Positions 27,812 through 38,480 are shown, numbered from the stretch's first letter. The stretch: 64,000 bases of DNA from Tritrichomonas musculus (GCA_039105265.1 JAPFFF010000005.1:2961501-3025500); one strand, 5' to 3'. Numbers and translations: made by a program. The notes: generated by a model from the letters alone, not told the origin.

Positions 27812-30562
27812 ATGACTGTGAAAATCATTAAAATGTCTTTAAATGGGATTGAAAATCCAATTGGATATGACGTCAGCTCACTTTCTTTTTCATGGATTGT
27901 TGAAGGAACTAAATCAAAATTTCAAAAATTAGCAAGATTAATAATATCGACAGATACAGAATGCAATATTGATAAAAAAGATCAAATAATTCATGATTCT
28001 GGAGAATCAAGCGAAATCAATTCAATTGACTATGATCCTAAATTGGATATAAAATCTGTTTTAAAACCTAGAACAAGATATTATTGGAAAGTATATGTTA
28101 TAACAGATCTTGATGAGAAAATTGAATCGCCAATCAGTTTCTTTGAAACGTCAAAACTTGACGAACCATGGACAGCAAAATGGATTTCAACAGAAAAAGT
28201 TGGAAAAAACGTTTCACCATATCTACGCAAAACTTTTTCAATCCTAAAATCAAAGAAAATAAAAGAAGCACGTGTTTATTCAACAGGTTTAGGTCTATAT
28301 GAATTATATATCAATGGATCTAAGCCTACTTCAGAATATTTCTTGCCATTCAATAACAATTACAAATTGTGGCTTCAATATCAAACGTTTGATGTAACAA
28401 AGCAAATAAAACAAAATGAAAACACGATTGCTGTATTGCTTGGAGATGGCTGGGCACGTGGCAGAGTTGGCTTTGGAACACCTCCTATTGATTTCACAGG
28501 CAAAAATAAAGAAAGAGGATACTATGCTGATTACACCATTGATCATTATGCATTTCTACTTGAAATGCATATTTTATTTCAAGATGGCACAACAGAAGTC
28601 ATCAATACAGATAAAACATGGCTATGCCATAAGAGTCATGTTGTAATTAACAATATTTATGACGGCGAACTTCAAGATTCAAACTTAATTATAAACAATT
28701 GGAATGAAAACAATTGTAATGAAAAAGATTGGTTTGAATGTAATGAAGTGAAAGAACCTTTTCAAGAAAAGTTAACATCGAGATATTCTCTTCCAATTGT
28801 AGTTAAAGAACGCATAAAACCGAAAGAAATAATTAAAACTCCAGCTGGCGAAATTGTATTAGATATGGGCCAAAATATTGCAGGTTGGATTGAGATCACA
28901 ATGAAACAACCAAAAGGATTTGAAGTTATTATTGAACATGGTGAAATTCTGCAAGATGGTAACTTTTACAATAAGAATATTCAACCTGCACTTCAACAAT
29001 TTCGTTATATTTCAAATGGAAAAAAAGCAATTGTACATCCTCATTTTACTTATTATGGCTTTCGCTATGCACGTCTCACTCAATGGAAAGGTCGACCAAA
29101 TATAAATGATTTTACTGGTTGTGTGGTTTATTCAGATCTTGAAATGGCTGGTCGTTTTGAAACCGGTCATTCACTTGTTAATAAATTCTTATTGAATAGT
29201 TTATGGAGTCAAAAAGACAACTTTTTGGATGTTCCAACTGATTGTCCTCAACGAGATGAACGTTTAGGATGGACTGGTGATGCTCAAACTTTTTGTAAAA
29301 CAGCAATGTTTCATATGAATTGTTATGCATTTTATAGGAAGTTTTTAAAAGATCTTTATCTTCACCAACTTAGGGATGATGGAATTCCTCCTTTTTTCTG
29401 TCCTCTAATAATGGAATGTTATGAAATCCCTATGTTTTCAACAGATGGAATGATTGGATGGAGTGATGCTTCGACAATTATGCCATGGAATATTTATTTG
29501 ATGAATGGTAAGAAGCAAATACTTCAAGATCAATATGATGGAATGAAAATGTGGGTTGAAGTAATGAGTAAACATATTAAGAACGGTTTTTGGGATGTAA
29601 CTTATGTTCAATTTGGTGATTGGCTTGCTTTAGATGGTCCACAAAATAAAGAAAACAGAAGGGGAACTTTTGGAGGAACAGAACTAACTTTCATTTGTAC
29701 ATCATATTACTATTATTCATTATTATTAACTTCTAAAACTGCTAAAATTCTTGGATATCAAGAAGATTATGATAAATATCAAAAAGTTGCAGACGAAACA
29801 TTGAAAGTAATACGTGATGAGTATTTTACAAAAAGTGGAAGATGTGCTATTCAAACACAAACAGCTCTTTCATTATCAATTATTCATGATTTGCAACCAG
29901 AAGGTACAATTCAAACATCAATTGCTAGTCTGCATAAGTTGTTAGAAGATAGAGATTTTCATCTTTGCACTGGATTTATTGGAACTCAAATATTATGCGA
30001 AGCTCTTACAAAGGCCGGAAATTTAGATGATGCAGTTACCACATTTTTGGTAAAAGATTGCCCGGGTTGGCTTTATCCTGTAACAATGGGTGCCACAACA
30101 ATATGGGAAAGATGGGATTCGTTACAGCCTGATGGAAAAGTATCTCCTAAAGGAATGAATTCATTTAATCATTACGCTAATGCATCCGTTTGTGAATGGA
30201 TTTATTGCGATATTTGTGGTTTAAATCCGATTGAAAAATTTCCTGGTTTTAAAAAAGTTTTGCTTAGACCTCATCCTGATATAAGATTTGGGTTTGTTAA
30301 GGCTTCTTTTGAATCACCAATTGGTCATTATGAATGTGGATGGAAAATTGAAAATGATAATGTGAAGTATTCTTGTTCAATTCCTTTTAATTCTGAAGCA
30401 AAGTTGGTTCTTTTGAATTTAAAGTTAAACGATGTCGTTACATCTTCTTTCAAAATAATGGAAGAAGGAAATGATTTGATTGCATATTTGACTAATGGTC
30501 AATATGAAATCACTTACAAATACAAAGAAATTGAATATGAATTACCAAATAAATTTAAATAA
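27812..30562 (+). CDS. Alpha-L-rhamnosidase, glycoside hydrolase family 78
   Basis: The enzyme removes terminal alpha-L-rhamnose from oligosaccharides or glycosides. The protein has 916 residues from ATG at 27812 (MTVKIIKMSLNGIENPIGYD). It has the GH78 order: an N-terminal Fn3/beta domain, a rhamnosidase N domain (ARVYSTGLGLYELYINGS; LLGDGWARGRVGF), a beta-sandwich, then the (alpha/alpha)6 barrel. The hallmark DVPTDCPQRDERLGWTGDAQ, which holds the catalytic acidic residues, is at about 471-490. GWSDASTIMPW, FGDWLALDGPQ and WERWDSLQPDG follow, then a C-terminal beta domain. The frame extends 36 codons upstream, but that part is poly-T-encoded Phe and was judged non-coding. There is no clear signal peptide. 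GH78 is mainly bacterial and fungal, so ancient lateral acquisition is plausible. The base composition now matches the host. Confidence 0.93.
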   Translation: MTVKIIKMSLNGIENPIGYDVSSLSFSWIVEGTKSKFQKLARLIISTDTECNIDKKDQIIHDSGESSEINSIDYDPKLDIKSVLKPRTRYYWKVYVITDLDEKIESPISFFETSKLDEPWTAKWISTEKVGKNVSPYLRKTFSILKSKKIKEARVYSTGLGLYELYINGSKPTSEYFLPFNNNYKLWLQYQTFDVTKQIKQNENTIAVLLGDGWARGRVGFGTPPIDFTGKNKERGYYADYTIDHYAFLLEMHILFQDGTTEVINTDKTWLCHKSHVVINNIYDGELQDSNLIINNWNENNCNEKDWFECNEVKEPFQEKLTSRYSLPIVVKERIKPKEIIKTPAGEIVLDMGQNIAGWIEITMKQPKGFEVIIEHGEILQDGNFYNKNIQPALQQFRYISNGKKAIVHPHFTYYGFRYARLTQWKGRPNINDFTGCVVYSDLEMAGRFETGHSLVNKFLLNSLWSQKDNFLDVPTDCPQRDERLGWTGDAQTFCKTAMFHMNCYAFYRKFLKDLYLHQLRDDGIPPFFCPLIMECYEIPMFSTDGMIGWSDASTIMPWNIYLMNGKKQILQDQYDGMKMWVEVMSKHIKNGFWDVTYVQFGDWLALDGPQNKENRRGTFGGTELTFICTSYYYYSLLLTSKTAKILGYQEDYDKYQKVADETLKVIRDEYFTKSGRCAIQTQTALSLSIIHDLQPEGTIQTSIASLHKLLEDRDFHLCTGFIGTQILCEALTKAGNLDDAVTTFLVKDCPGWLYPVTMGATTIWERWDSLQPDGKVSPKGMNSFNHYANASVCEWIYCDICGLNPIEKFPGFKKVLLRPHPDIRFGFVKASFESPIGHYECGWKIENDNVKYSCSIPFNSEAKLVLLNLKLNDVVTSSFKIMEEGNDLIAYLTNGQYEITYKYKEIEYELPNKFK

Positions 30563-30835
30563 TTTTTTTTTATTTCTATATATACATTTTTATTCTTAAT
30601 TGAAAACTTCTTTTACTTAAATTTTGGTTGTTGGGGCTTGAATATCTATATCAATGAACAAAGTTTAACTAAAGGATTTTTGAGAATTGATTCTCAATAT
30701 AACAAGCCTAAAGGAAACCACTGATTTCTTATTCCAGCTTAGTTATTAGATATAATTTGTTATAAAAAATATACGATAAAACTACAAATATAATTATTTT
30801 ATTATTCAATGATTAAATCTTACTATTTCACTTTA

Positions 30836-33800
30836 TTATTTTATGCTTTTTTCAAATTTGCTCTTGTAAATGTGAAAAGCATTAGCGTCAATTTTATTGT
30901 TTACAAATTCTTTTGATTCCAAAATGCAACAAATTTTGTCAAATGTAGGTCTTTTCTGAGGATCAAGTTCCCAACAACTTTCAATCAACTTTTCCCATTC
31001 GGGCATATCAGAATCATAAAAACTTGGGAAATAACCATTGGTTATATTTATTGCAGCAGCTGTTTCTGAATCAAACTCGTATGGCCCCATTTCTGTTATA
31101 ATATGATAAAGAGTCATTCCAAACGAAAAAACATCGATTTTTTTGGAATTTTGATGATTTTTATAATCTTCAATGAATTCAGGTGCTGAATATCGAACCT
31201 TTGTATTATACAAGGTATAAGACGTCTCAATATCAATATGCTTAGCATAATAAAAATCAGAAAGATAAGGATAAAAATTCGAATCCAAAAATATATTGGA
31301 TGGATTAATATTTCTGTGGACAATGTCATTTTTATGGATAAAATCAACAGCACGAGCAACTCCATATGCAATTATCAATTTTTGAGTTGCATTTAATTTT
31401 GCTTCAGATTTTTCATTGATGTAATTTTCTAAAGATCCTTTTTCTTTCTTTTCAAGAAATATGTATTGTTTCTTTTTATCAAAACAATAACCAATAAATG
31501 AAACAATTGAAGGAAATTGGTTAGTTGAATAAAAAAGAACTTGCTGAAGAAATGCTTTTTTAGTTCCATGATATGACATTCTCATGCATTTTTTCTTTTC
31601 TGCAATTAATAAACAATCCTGAACAACAGCAAGACCAGTATCAAATACTGCTTTTTTATCAATTTGAAAATCAGCTATTTGAATAATTTTATCAAAAAAT
31701 TCACATATTTTCATTCGATTTTTATAACTTTTTGATAAATCTTCATAGGATTCATTAATTTTGGTATCTAATTTTGGGTCAATTGGATTTAAATTATGGT
31801 CAAGAGAAACGTCTTTTTTATGCTTTTTAGCTAATTCATTCATTTTTTCTTTGCCATAATTTGAATCATATTCTTTGGCATCATTAGAATAATCTTGAAT
31901 TGAAACTTGTTTAAATCTAAAATTAATAATAAATGTGGCTATGCAAAGAAGAATAAGGACGCTAATTTTCATTAATCTAACTGGATCTAAACAATTTTGA
32001 ACAAGTTTATCAAAATTAGTTTTGAATTGGAATAGATTACCTAAATGCTCAGAAACATTTTTTGTAATATCTACAGCTGCATTAGTATCAAAAAGACCTT
32101 TCAATTTATTCAATATATCTGCTGTAAATATACCCGTTTTTCCAAATTTATGAAGATCTTGAAGTTGGTTATTAAATGTATTTTCTAAGAATTCGATAAT
32201 TTTGTCTAATAGCTTTTGAGATATTGTAGAACTAACAATATTTACAACGACACTTACTGTTTTTTTCAGAGCTTCTTTTGCATTTGATGGGAATGTAAAC
32301 CATTTTGCAATTTTCTTTGCTATCGATGCAACATAAACAAGCACACATATTAAAATTGTTGCAAGAACAGGAATCAAACTTCTCACAAATATTGTAAATA
32401 CAAGTAATGGATCTTTATCAACAATACAATAAAAATCATCATCATCATTTTCTTCATCTCCAAATTCTTTTCTAATTATGTTTAAATTCAAGCACACTCC
32501 AAATTCACATCCGCCGAGTGTTCTTCTTAAAAAAAACTTTAAGAAAGTTTTTGATCCAAGAATTTCATTCACTTTTTGAAATATTTTATCAAATATATCA
32601 TCTATTTTCTGTGTAATACTTAATAAAGTAATCTTATTTGTTTTTTCTCTTCTTTCATATTTTAATTCAGGATCATGAATATAATTAGTTTTCTTATAAT
32701 TTTTATTTGTAATTCGTGCACCTGATTTAGTTAATAATGAATATGGCTTAAATCCTGCTTGACATGAAAAAAATTCTAATGGATTAAATTGTAAATATGG
32801 AGATGCAATTTGACAAAAGCCATTTATAACTTTATCCTGGTATTTATTTAAAACTTCATTAAATATATGGAAAAATGTTTGAACAATTGAAAAATCTTGG
32901 TTTGGAAGATATTTTTCAAGTGATTTATATAGATTGCTAATATTGTTATTTAGTTCTTCTTCATATTTAGTGCCTTTTTTCTTATTCATATATTTTTGAT
33001 CAAGTTCATTAATCATTAAGGACCATGATTGAAGAATCATTTCTCGAATATATCTTTGAAACAGTCTCCATGTAAATTGAGAATTTGGACAATTTAAAAT
33101 AGAAAATATTTTTTGTATCTGAATTCTTAAAAATGTTTCATTTGACATACAAACAGGAAATTCATAATTGAATGCAACAATTCTATTAACATTAATTTTT
33201 GCTTCTCTTAATTTTAAAATGTCTTTTTCTTGAATTATCTGTTTTTCAAGATAACCTGTAAAAACCCAATCTCTATTTATTTTAAAATGTTCAACAAATT
33301 CCCTTTGCTTCTTGTTTTTAATTGAAAAGTCTTTCATTGCATTATTTATTTCTTTGTTTAATTCATTTTTTGGATTGAAAAATTGACTTGCTAAACAAAT
33401 TACACGATAACTTCCTTTTTGACCTTGTCTTACAGTTCTTCCAAAAGCTTGTTGCATCACTCGTATGTTAGATGAATAATAAGCAACAATAATATGTAAA
33501 GGTTTTCCTTTAATTCTAATATTTGTACCACGACCACAAACATTTGTACCCAAAGATATTGCTCCTTCTTTTCCTGCAATAAAATCTGGCCTTACGGTTT
33601 CTTTTCTGCCATCAAATATGTTAATGTTTTTTAATTTACGCCTCTTAAGAAGGTCTTGAACTATTTCTATATCTTTTAAGTCTTGAAATATTGCAAGAAC
33701 AGGATATCCTTTTTCATGAAATGAACTTATTTCGTTTGCTATTTTTGTATTTTGACTATTAACATTTTCACAAATAATCATTGGAAATTCCACATTTTGA

Positions 33801-35422
33801 TTTGCATTATGACTTGGTATTTTTATGGTGGTTAGATTATATTCTTTTTTATAAATTTTTTTGTCATTTTTATTTCCTATTGTGCCTGTAAAACCGCAAA
33901 CAGAATTATATAATTTGACAAAAATAGGATGAGAAACATATAAATAGCTCAATGACATATCTCGAACCATAATATTTGGAACATTATTTTCTTTCCACTC
34001 TTTAATTGCAATGAATTGCTGAATAAAACCATTAAATTCTTTATTTGGTTCTAAGATTCCATTTGAATCATAGCTGAAAGGAACAATATAATGGAATTCT
34101 ATAGGATGAGCCATATCTTCTTCTTCCTCCTCTTCATCATCATCTTCATCATCGTCATCATCGTCGTCGTCATCATCATTATCTTCGTCATCAACATCTT
34201 TTGTAAATTCTTTGATTAATCCTTTACCAACTTCTAAACCAACATCACAAATAAAATTTAATACATTTTTGATCAAACGATTTCGTTTTTTGTTGTTCTT
34301 AACTACCATTGTTTCAATAGAATATTTTTTGCCATTTGTGAATTCGGGCTGTCTGACCAAATCTATTTCAGAGTACATTTGATTTATATGCTTTATATTC
34401 AAATCATGACATTCCCTAGGAAATTTTTCTTTGGCTAATTGCAATGTATTTTCAGCTGATTCACCACTCATTTTAGAATCATAAACAAATTCTAATACTT
34501 TCCTTAATTTCGATTTTGTTGTACGTGAAATAATTGTTCCATTTGTAATTTCATCTATGAGAATAGAATCTGCTTCATCTATTAATAATCCGCAGTTTTG
34601 GAAATACTTTTGAACAGATCCTGGACTTAATTCCATCATTCTTAAGTATAGGCATTCAAAATAAACAAATGTCGAAAATATTACATTAGCTTCTTTTTTA
34701 GATGATTTGTCATCATCTTCATTTAAATTCAATCCACAAATAGAAAAGTTCATTTTGGAAGAATTTTTAAATAAATTTGGATCATAAAAATCCAGAGTAT
34801 AACAATTGTTATCATTGCTTGAACTAGGCTGATTATTATTTTGTAAATACTTTTCTTCATTATATTTGAAAAATCCATCAAAGTCATTTTGATAACAATC
34901 TTCAAAAATATGACGAAAATTTTCTTCGTTATTATCATCGGTTTTTTGAGTATTATTATCGTTGCTTTCTTGTTTAGTTTTTTTAAAAGCTTTTTTAGAA
35001 TTCTTTGCTATTTTCATTTGTTTTAAATTATTTTTCACTGAATTGGGAAGGTCATCATAATGAAGTAAAATTGCTGGTTTAAGATCAAGTAACTTAAAGA
35101 ATTTATAAGATTCTTCATAATCTCTAATCGATAATTTAATATTTGATGATGTTATATGAACTGTCTTTTTCATCAATGCAAGAGCAGCTGCAATTAAACA
35201 AACAATGCATGTTTTCCCTTCACCAGTTTCAACCTGAAAAACTATCCCTCTACTTTTTGAATCTTCTTTTTTCAATATAAACTGTTTGCATGCTTCATAT
35301 GCAGTATATATTTGTGTTTGATGGGTGAAAAAATCAATGCCTGAAAGCTTGAGTGTATAAATATATGCATTTGCAACATATTCAAGCCATTTTATAATCT
35401 TTTTGTCATTAAACAAAGACAA
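30836..35422 (-). CDS. SecA-like ATPase fused to membrane segments and a C-terminal pseudokinase; 5' end missing
   Basis: The open frame encodes about 1528 residues. The N-terminal half is SecA-like: THQTQIYTAYEA, Walker A GEGKT (67-71), DEAD with SILIDE (282-291), GFTGTIGN (510-517), NVCGRGTNI (627-635), and QAFGRTVRQGQKG (658-670), the SecA equivalent of GRSGRQGDPG. An acidic run interrupts it (about 409-436). Two hydrophobic segments follow near 1000-1030 and 1149-1172. About 1270-1515 is a TKL-like kinase fold. Its catalytic motif is HRN instead of HRD (about 1366), DFG is DFY (about 1388) and no VAIK lysine or glycine loop is evident, so it should be a pseudokinase. No in-frame ATG exists before residue 136, which is after Walker A. 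The frame opens from TTG 18 bp from a transposon end, so the natural start has probably been displaced. Substrate and role are unknown. Confidence 0.85.
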   Translation of the reverse strand: MSLFNDKKIIKWLEYVANAYIYTLKLSGIDFFTHQTQIYTAYEACKQFILKKEDSKSRGIVFQVETGEGKTCIVCLIAAALALMKKTVHITSSNIKLSIRDYEESYKFFKLLDLKPAILLHYDDLPNSVKNNLKQMKIAKNSKKAFKKTKQESNDNNTQKTDDNNEENFRHIFEDCYQNDFDGFFKYNEEKYLQNNNQPSSSNDNNCYTLDFYDPNLFKNSSKMNFSICGLNLNEDDDKSSKKEANVIFSTFVYFECLYLRMMELSPGSVQKYFQNCGLLIDEADSILIDEITNGTIISRTTKSKLRKVLEFVYDSKMSGESAENTLQLAKEKFPRECHDLNIKHINQMYSEIDLVRQPEFTNGKKYSIETMVVKNNKKRNRLIKNVLNFICDVGLEVGKGLIKEFTKDVDDEDNDDDDDDDDDDEDDDEEEEEEDMAHPIEFHYIVPFSYDSNGILEPNKEFNGFIQQFIAIKEWKENNVPNIMVRDMSLSYLYVSHPIFVKLYNSVCGFTGTIGNKNDKKIYKKEYNLTTIKIPSHNANQNVEFPMIICENVNSQNTKIANEISSFHEKGYPVLAIFQDLKDIEIVQDLLKRRKLKNINIFDGRKETVRPDFIAGKEGAISLGTNVCGRGTNIRIKGKPLHIIVAYYSSNIRVMQQAFGRTVRQGQKGSYRVICLASQFFNPKNELNKEINNAMKDFSIKNKKQREFVEHFKINRDWVFTGYLEKQIIQEKDILKLREAKINVNRIVAFNYEFPVCMSNETFLRIQIQKIFSILNCPNSQFTWRLFQRYIREMILQSWSLMINELDQKYMNKKKGTKYEEELNNNISNLYKSLEKYLPNQDFSIVQTFFHIFNEVLNKYQDKVINGFCQIASPYLQFNPLEFFSCQAGFKPYSLLTKSGARITNKNYKKTNYIHDPELKYERREKTNKITLLSITQKIDDIFDKIFQKVNEILGSKTFLKFFLRRTLGGCEFGVCLNLNIIRKEFGDEENDDDDFYCIVDKDPLLVFTIFVRSLIPVLATILICVLVYVASIAKKIAKWFTFPSNAKEALKKTVSVVVNIVSSTISQKLLDKIIEFLENTFNNQLQDLHKFGKTGIFTADILNKLKGLFDTNAAVDITKNVSEHLGNLFQFKTNFDKLVQNCLDPVRLMKISVLILLCIATFIINFRFKQVSIQDYSNDAKEYDSNYGKEKMNELAKKHKKDVSLDHNLNPIDPKLDTKINESYEDLSKSYKNRMKICEFFDKIIQIADFQIDKKAVFDTGLAVVQDCLLIAEKKKCMRMSYHGTKKAFLQQVLFYSTNQFPSIVSFIGYCFDKKKQYIFLEKKEKGSLENYINEKSEAKLNATQKLIIAYGVARAVDFIHKNDIVHRNINPSNIFLDSNFYPYLSDFYYAKHIDIETSYTLYNTKVRYSAPEFIEDYKNHQNSKKIDVFSFGMTLYHIITEMGPYEFDSETAAAINITNGYFPSFYDSDMPEWEKLIESCWELDPQKRPTFDKICCILESKEFVNNKIDANAFHIYKSKFEKSIK

Positions 35423-35442
35423 TACTATTTTTTTTGAAAATA

Positions 35443-36217
35443 CAGCTGTTTCGGAAATAGATTAGAATTTTTTGGAAATAAAATAGCATGATTTGAATGG
35501 TTTATAAAACCGCTAAAATATTTTTGGAAATAAAATATTTTTTTTTGGAAATAAAATAGTGAACGATTATTTTGCATTCAATTTCCAATATTTTTTTTGA
35601 TGAAAAACATTTAAATCAGAAGCCAATATTAATTACATCTAAACAATCTTTTGCCAATTTAATATATTTTGACAGATGTTATTAAAAAGATACTTTATAA
35701 TTGATATTTCACCGATTTCATAATATCTTTTTTAAATTATATCCTGGATAAAACAAAAAGAAAATTTCTTTTCATATTCGATATAATAATCAATAATAAT
35801 CATAAATAAAGTGATTTTTTCATTAATGAAAGAGTTTTTTCAAAATATACATTATCATCAATTTTCATATTAAAAATCATAAAAAATGCATAATTGTCGA
35901 TAAATTGAAGATTTTATTAAGTAATTTTGGATGAAAACAATATTTTAGTAATATCATATTAAAAACACAATAACATACTCTATGTTTAATATTGAACTGT
36001 TAAAAACAAAACTCATGTATATATTAGCATAATAATGTGTAAAACGCCATAAAATTTCTTTAATCTATCTTTTAATTCTGTTTTTAAGTATGATAAAATT
36101 GAATATAAAATGATCGTTCCTATTTTATTTCCAAAAAAAAATATTTAATTTCCAAAAAAATAAAACGGTTACTATTTTATTTCCAAAAAATTCTAATCTA
36201 TTTCCGAAACAGCTGTA
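35443..36217. mobile_element. Non-autonomous DNA transposon (MITE) with perfect inverted ends, TA target site
   Basis: The sequence at 35441-35486 is the exact reverse complement of 36174-36219 over 46 bases. It starts TACAGCTGTTTCGGAAATAG. Similarity continues imperfectly to about 140 bp inward, with three TTTTTGGAAATAAAATA-like motifs per arm. Read as CAGCTGTTTCGG termini, the element is 775 bp flanked by TA on both sides, as in Tc1/mariner insertions. There is no transposase frame. Identity of the ends indicates recent insertion. It lies 18 bp before the opening codon of the SecA-like gene and interrupts an LRR reading frame on its other side. Confidence 0.88.
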
Positions 36218-36219
36218 AA

Positions 36220-38145
36220 GCTTTTTTAAACCACATTTTTTATAAAAATTGATTTCATTGGCTGAAATTTCAATTTCTTCAAGATTTTTTGAATTAAGGA
36301 AACATTGGTCTTCTAGACATAAACTTTCTGTGATTAAATCATTTTCTAATTTAGGTACAATAAATGTTTTAAGTGATTCACATTCACTAAAACAAATATC
36401 TTTATTTGATATTTTTTTACTATGAAGAACAATTTTTTGAAGCTTTTTTGAACCACAAAAGCAACTACTGCCTAAGTTGATTTCATTTGCAGTAAGTTCA
36501 ATTTCTTCAAGGCTTTCTGCTTTAAATAAACACTTGTCTGGAAGTTTTATCTCATTCAAAATTTTATTTTCTTCTAATTCTGTCAAAGCAAATGACTTAA
36601 GAGAATCACATTCACTAAAACAACCTTCATCCATTATGATATTTTTACTATGAAGTGAAACTTTCTGAAGAATTTGAGAACCACTAAAACAACTTTTGCC
36701 TAAATTGATTTCATTTGCATGAAATTCAATTTCTTCAAGGCTGTCTGCTTTAAATAAACACTTGTCTGGAAGTTTTATCTCATTAAAAATTTATTTTCTT
36801 CTAATTCTGTCAAAGCAAATGACTTAAGAGAATCACATTCACTAAAACAACCTTCATCCATTATGATATTTTTACTATGAAGTGAAACTTTCTGAAGAAT
36901 TTGAGAACCACTAAAACAACTTTTGCCTAAATTGATTTCATTTGCATGAAATTCAATTTCTTCAAGGCTGTCTGCTTTAAATAAACACTTGTCTGGAAGT
37001 TTTATCTCATTAAAAATTTATTTTCTTCCAATTCTGTCATTGTGAATGAATTAAGAGAATCACATTCACTAAAACAACTTTCATCCATTATGATATTTTT
37101 ACTATGAAGTGAAACTTTCTGAAGAATTTGAGAACCACTAAAACAACTTTTGCCTAAATTGATTTCATTTGCAGTAAACTCAATTTCTTCAAGGCCTTTT
37201 GTTCCAAAGAAGAACCTATCTGGTAGTTTTAATACATTTAAAATGCTATTTTCATCAATGTCAGTTATAATAAATGTTTTAAGTGAATCGCAATCAACGA
37301 AACAATTTTCATTAATTGTTAAGTTTTTACAGTGAAGTGCAGTTTTGTATATCTTTTTAGAGCCACTAAAGCAACTGTTATCCAAATTGATTTCATTTGC
37401 TTTTATTTCAAATTCTTCAAGATCTTCAGCATTATTAATGCAATTTTCACCAATTTTAATTTTTTTGCAAAGAAGGTTAATTTTTTTAAGACTTTTTGAA
37501 CCGCTAAAACAACTTTTACAAAAGCTAATTTCATTTGCTATAATTTCAATACTTTCGCTCTCTCTTTCATACGGTGATAAAGGTTCTTTTATAGTTAATG
37601 ATTTGAATGATTCACATTTAGCAAAGCAATTTTCACCAATTGTAATATTTTGACCATGAAGAACAACTTTTTGAAGGTTTTTTGATCCTCTAAAACAACC
37701 GTTGCCCAAATTAATTTCAGTTGCAACAGTTTTAACTTCTTAGAGATTTTGGTGATCAGCAAAACAGTTTTCATCTAGATCAATTTTTTCAGAACAATTG
37801 AAATATGTTGATTTTGTACTTTTGAAATATTTCAAAGCTTTACAGCACTCAAAAAGTTCATGCTTAAAATTCACTTGATTTTCGCATTCAATTATAATCG
37901 AAGAAACATTTTCTTGATTTCCAAAGCATTGTTCATTCAAACATTAATTTTTTGATCTCAATCTAACTGCTTTTAATTCATATTACAAAAAGAATAATTT
38001 TCTACATTTAAAGTTGTAAGTGAAGTCAAATCAATTTCTTGTAAAGTTTTTAAAAATGCAAACATTTCAGAGCTAACTTTATCATTTGAATTAAAATAAA
38101 CTTTTTTAATGGACGTGCAATCTTATTATAATTTTGATGAATCTA
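36220..38145 (-). pseudogene. Decayed LRR protein gene, cut at its 3' side by the MITE
   Basis: BspA-like LRR text runs through the interval (ANEINLGKSCFSGSQILQKV; SKNIIMDESCFSECDSLNSF). It is a third LRR subtype, distinct from the other arrays here. It is not one open frame: there is an in-frame TAA after ADHQNL near 37742, several stops before NEQCFGNQ near 37940, and single-base shifts near 36790 and 37018. The LRR frame runs to KCGLKKLY and then directly into the transposon end. The SecA-like frame resumes across the transposon on the same strand. Removing the MITE and one TA would place the two 1 base out of frame in an A8 run. It may therefore be the former N-terminal part of the SecA-pseudokinase gene, or a separate neighbour. 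Confidence 0.8.
36534..37215 (-). repeat. Tandem repeat of 227-228 bp inside the LRR pseudogene
   Basis: TTGTCTGGAAGTTTTATCTC recurs at 36534, 36762 and 36989. The surrounding about 228 bp is nearly identical, and a partly diverged fourth unit follows. The two later units share the same one-base-shorter reading (CATTAAAAATTTATT against CATTCAAAATTTTATT). The frame-breaking change therefore predates the last duplication. Confidence 0.85.
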
Positions 38146-38181
38146 TCTTTTTATGGGATAAAGAATAATATATTCATAAAA

Positions 38182-38223
38182 CTTTACCGTTATCATTCAC
38201 TACTAATATTTAAAACGGTAAAG
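38182..38223. promoter_or_regulatory. Inverted repeat CTTTACCGTT...AACGGTAAAG
   Basis: Perfect 10-bp arms (38182-38191 and 38214-38223) with a 22-bp spacer lie about 260 bp before the M18-like gene. They stand at the head of the decayed LRR gene on the other strand, so they could have served either. The core is the AACGG motif seen at other promoters in this window. The role is inferred. Confidence 0.45.
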
Positions 38224-38480
38224 AAGCAAGTCAATATACTGTAATATACAAAAGAGCCAAAATTAGTATATACCATTTTGATCTTTTATGCCTTTAAAAT
38301 ATTTATCACCTTTATGAATCATTCTTAATTAAATATAATTCCTCATAATTAAATATCTACTATTTTATTTGCCAGTTGTAGGATTTTTAAAAAATAATAT
38401 GAATATAAATTTCAAAGAATAAGAATTTAAATTTGTTATATCTTTAAGAAAATTTTGAATGATATATTTTTGACATTATA

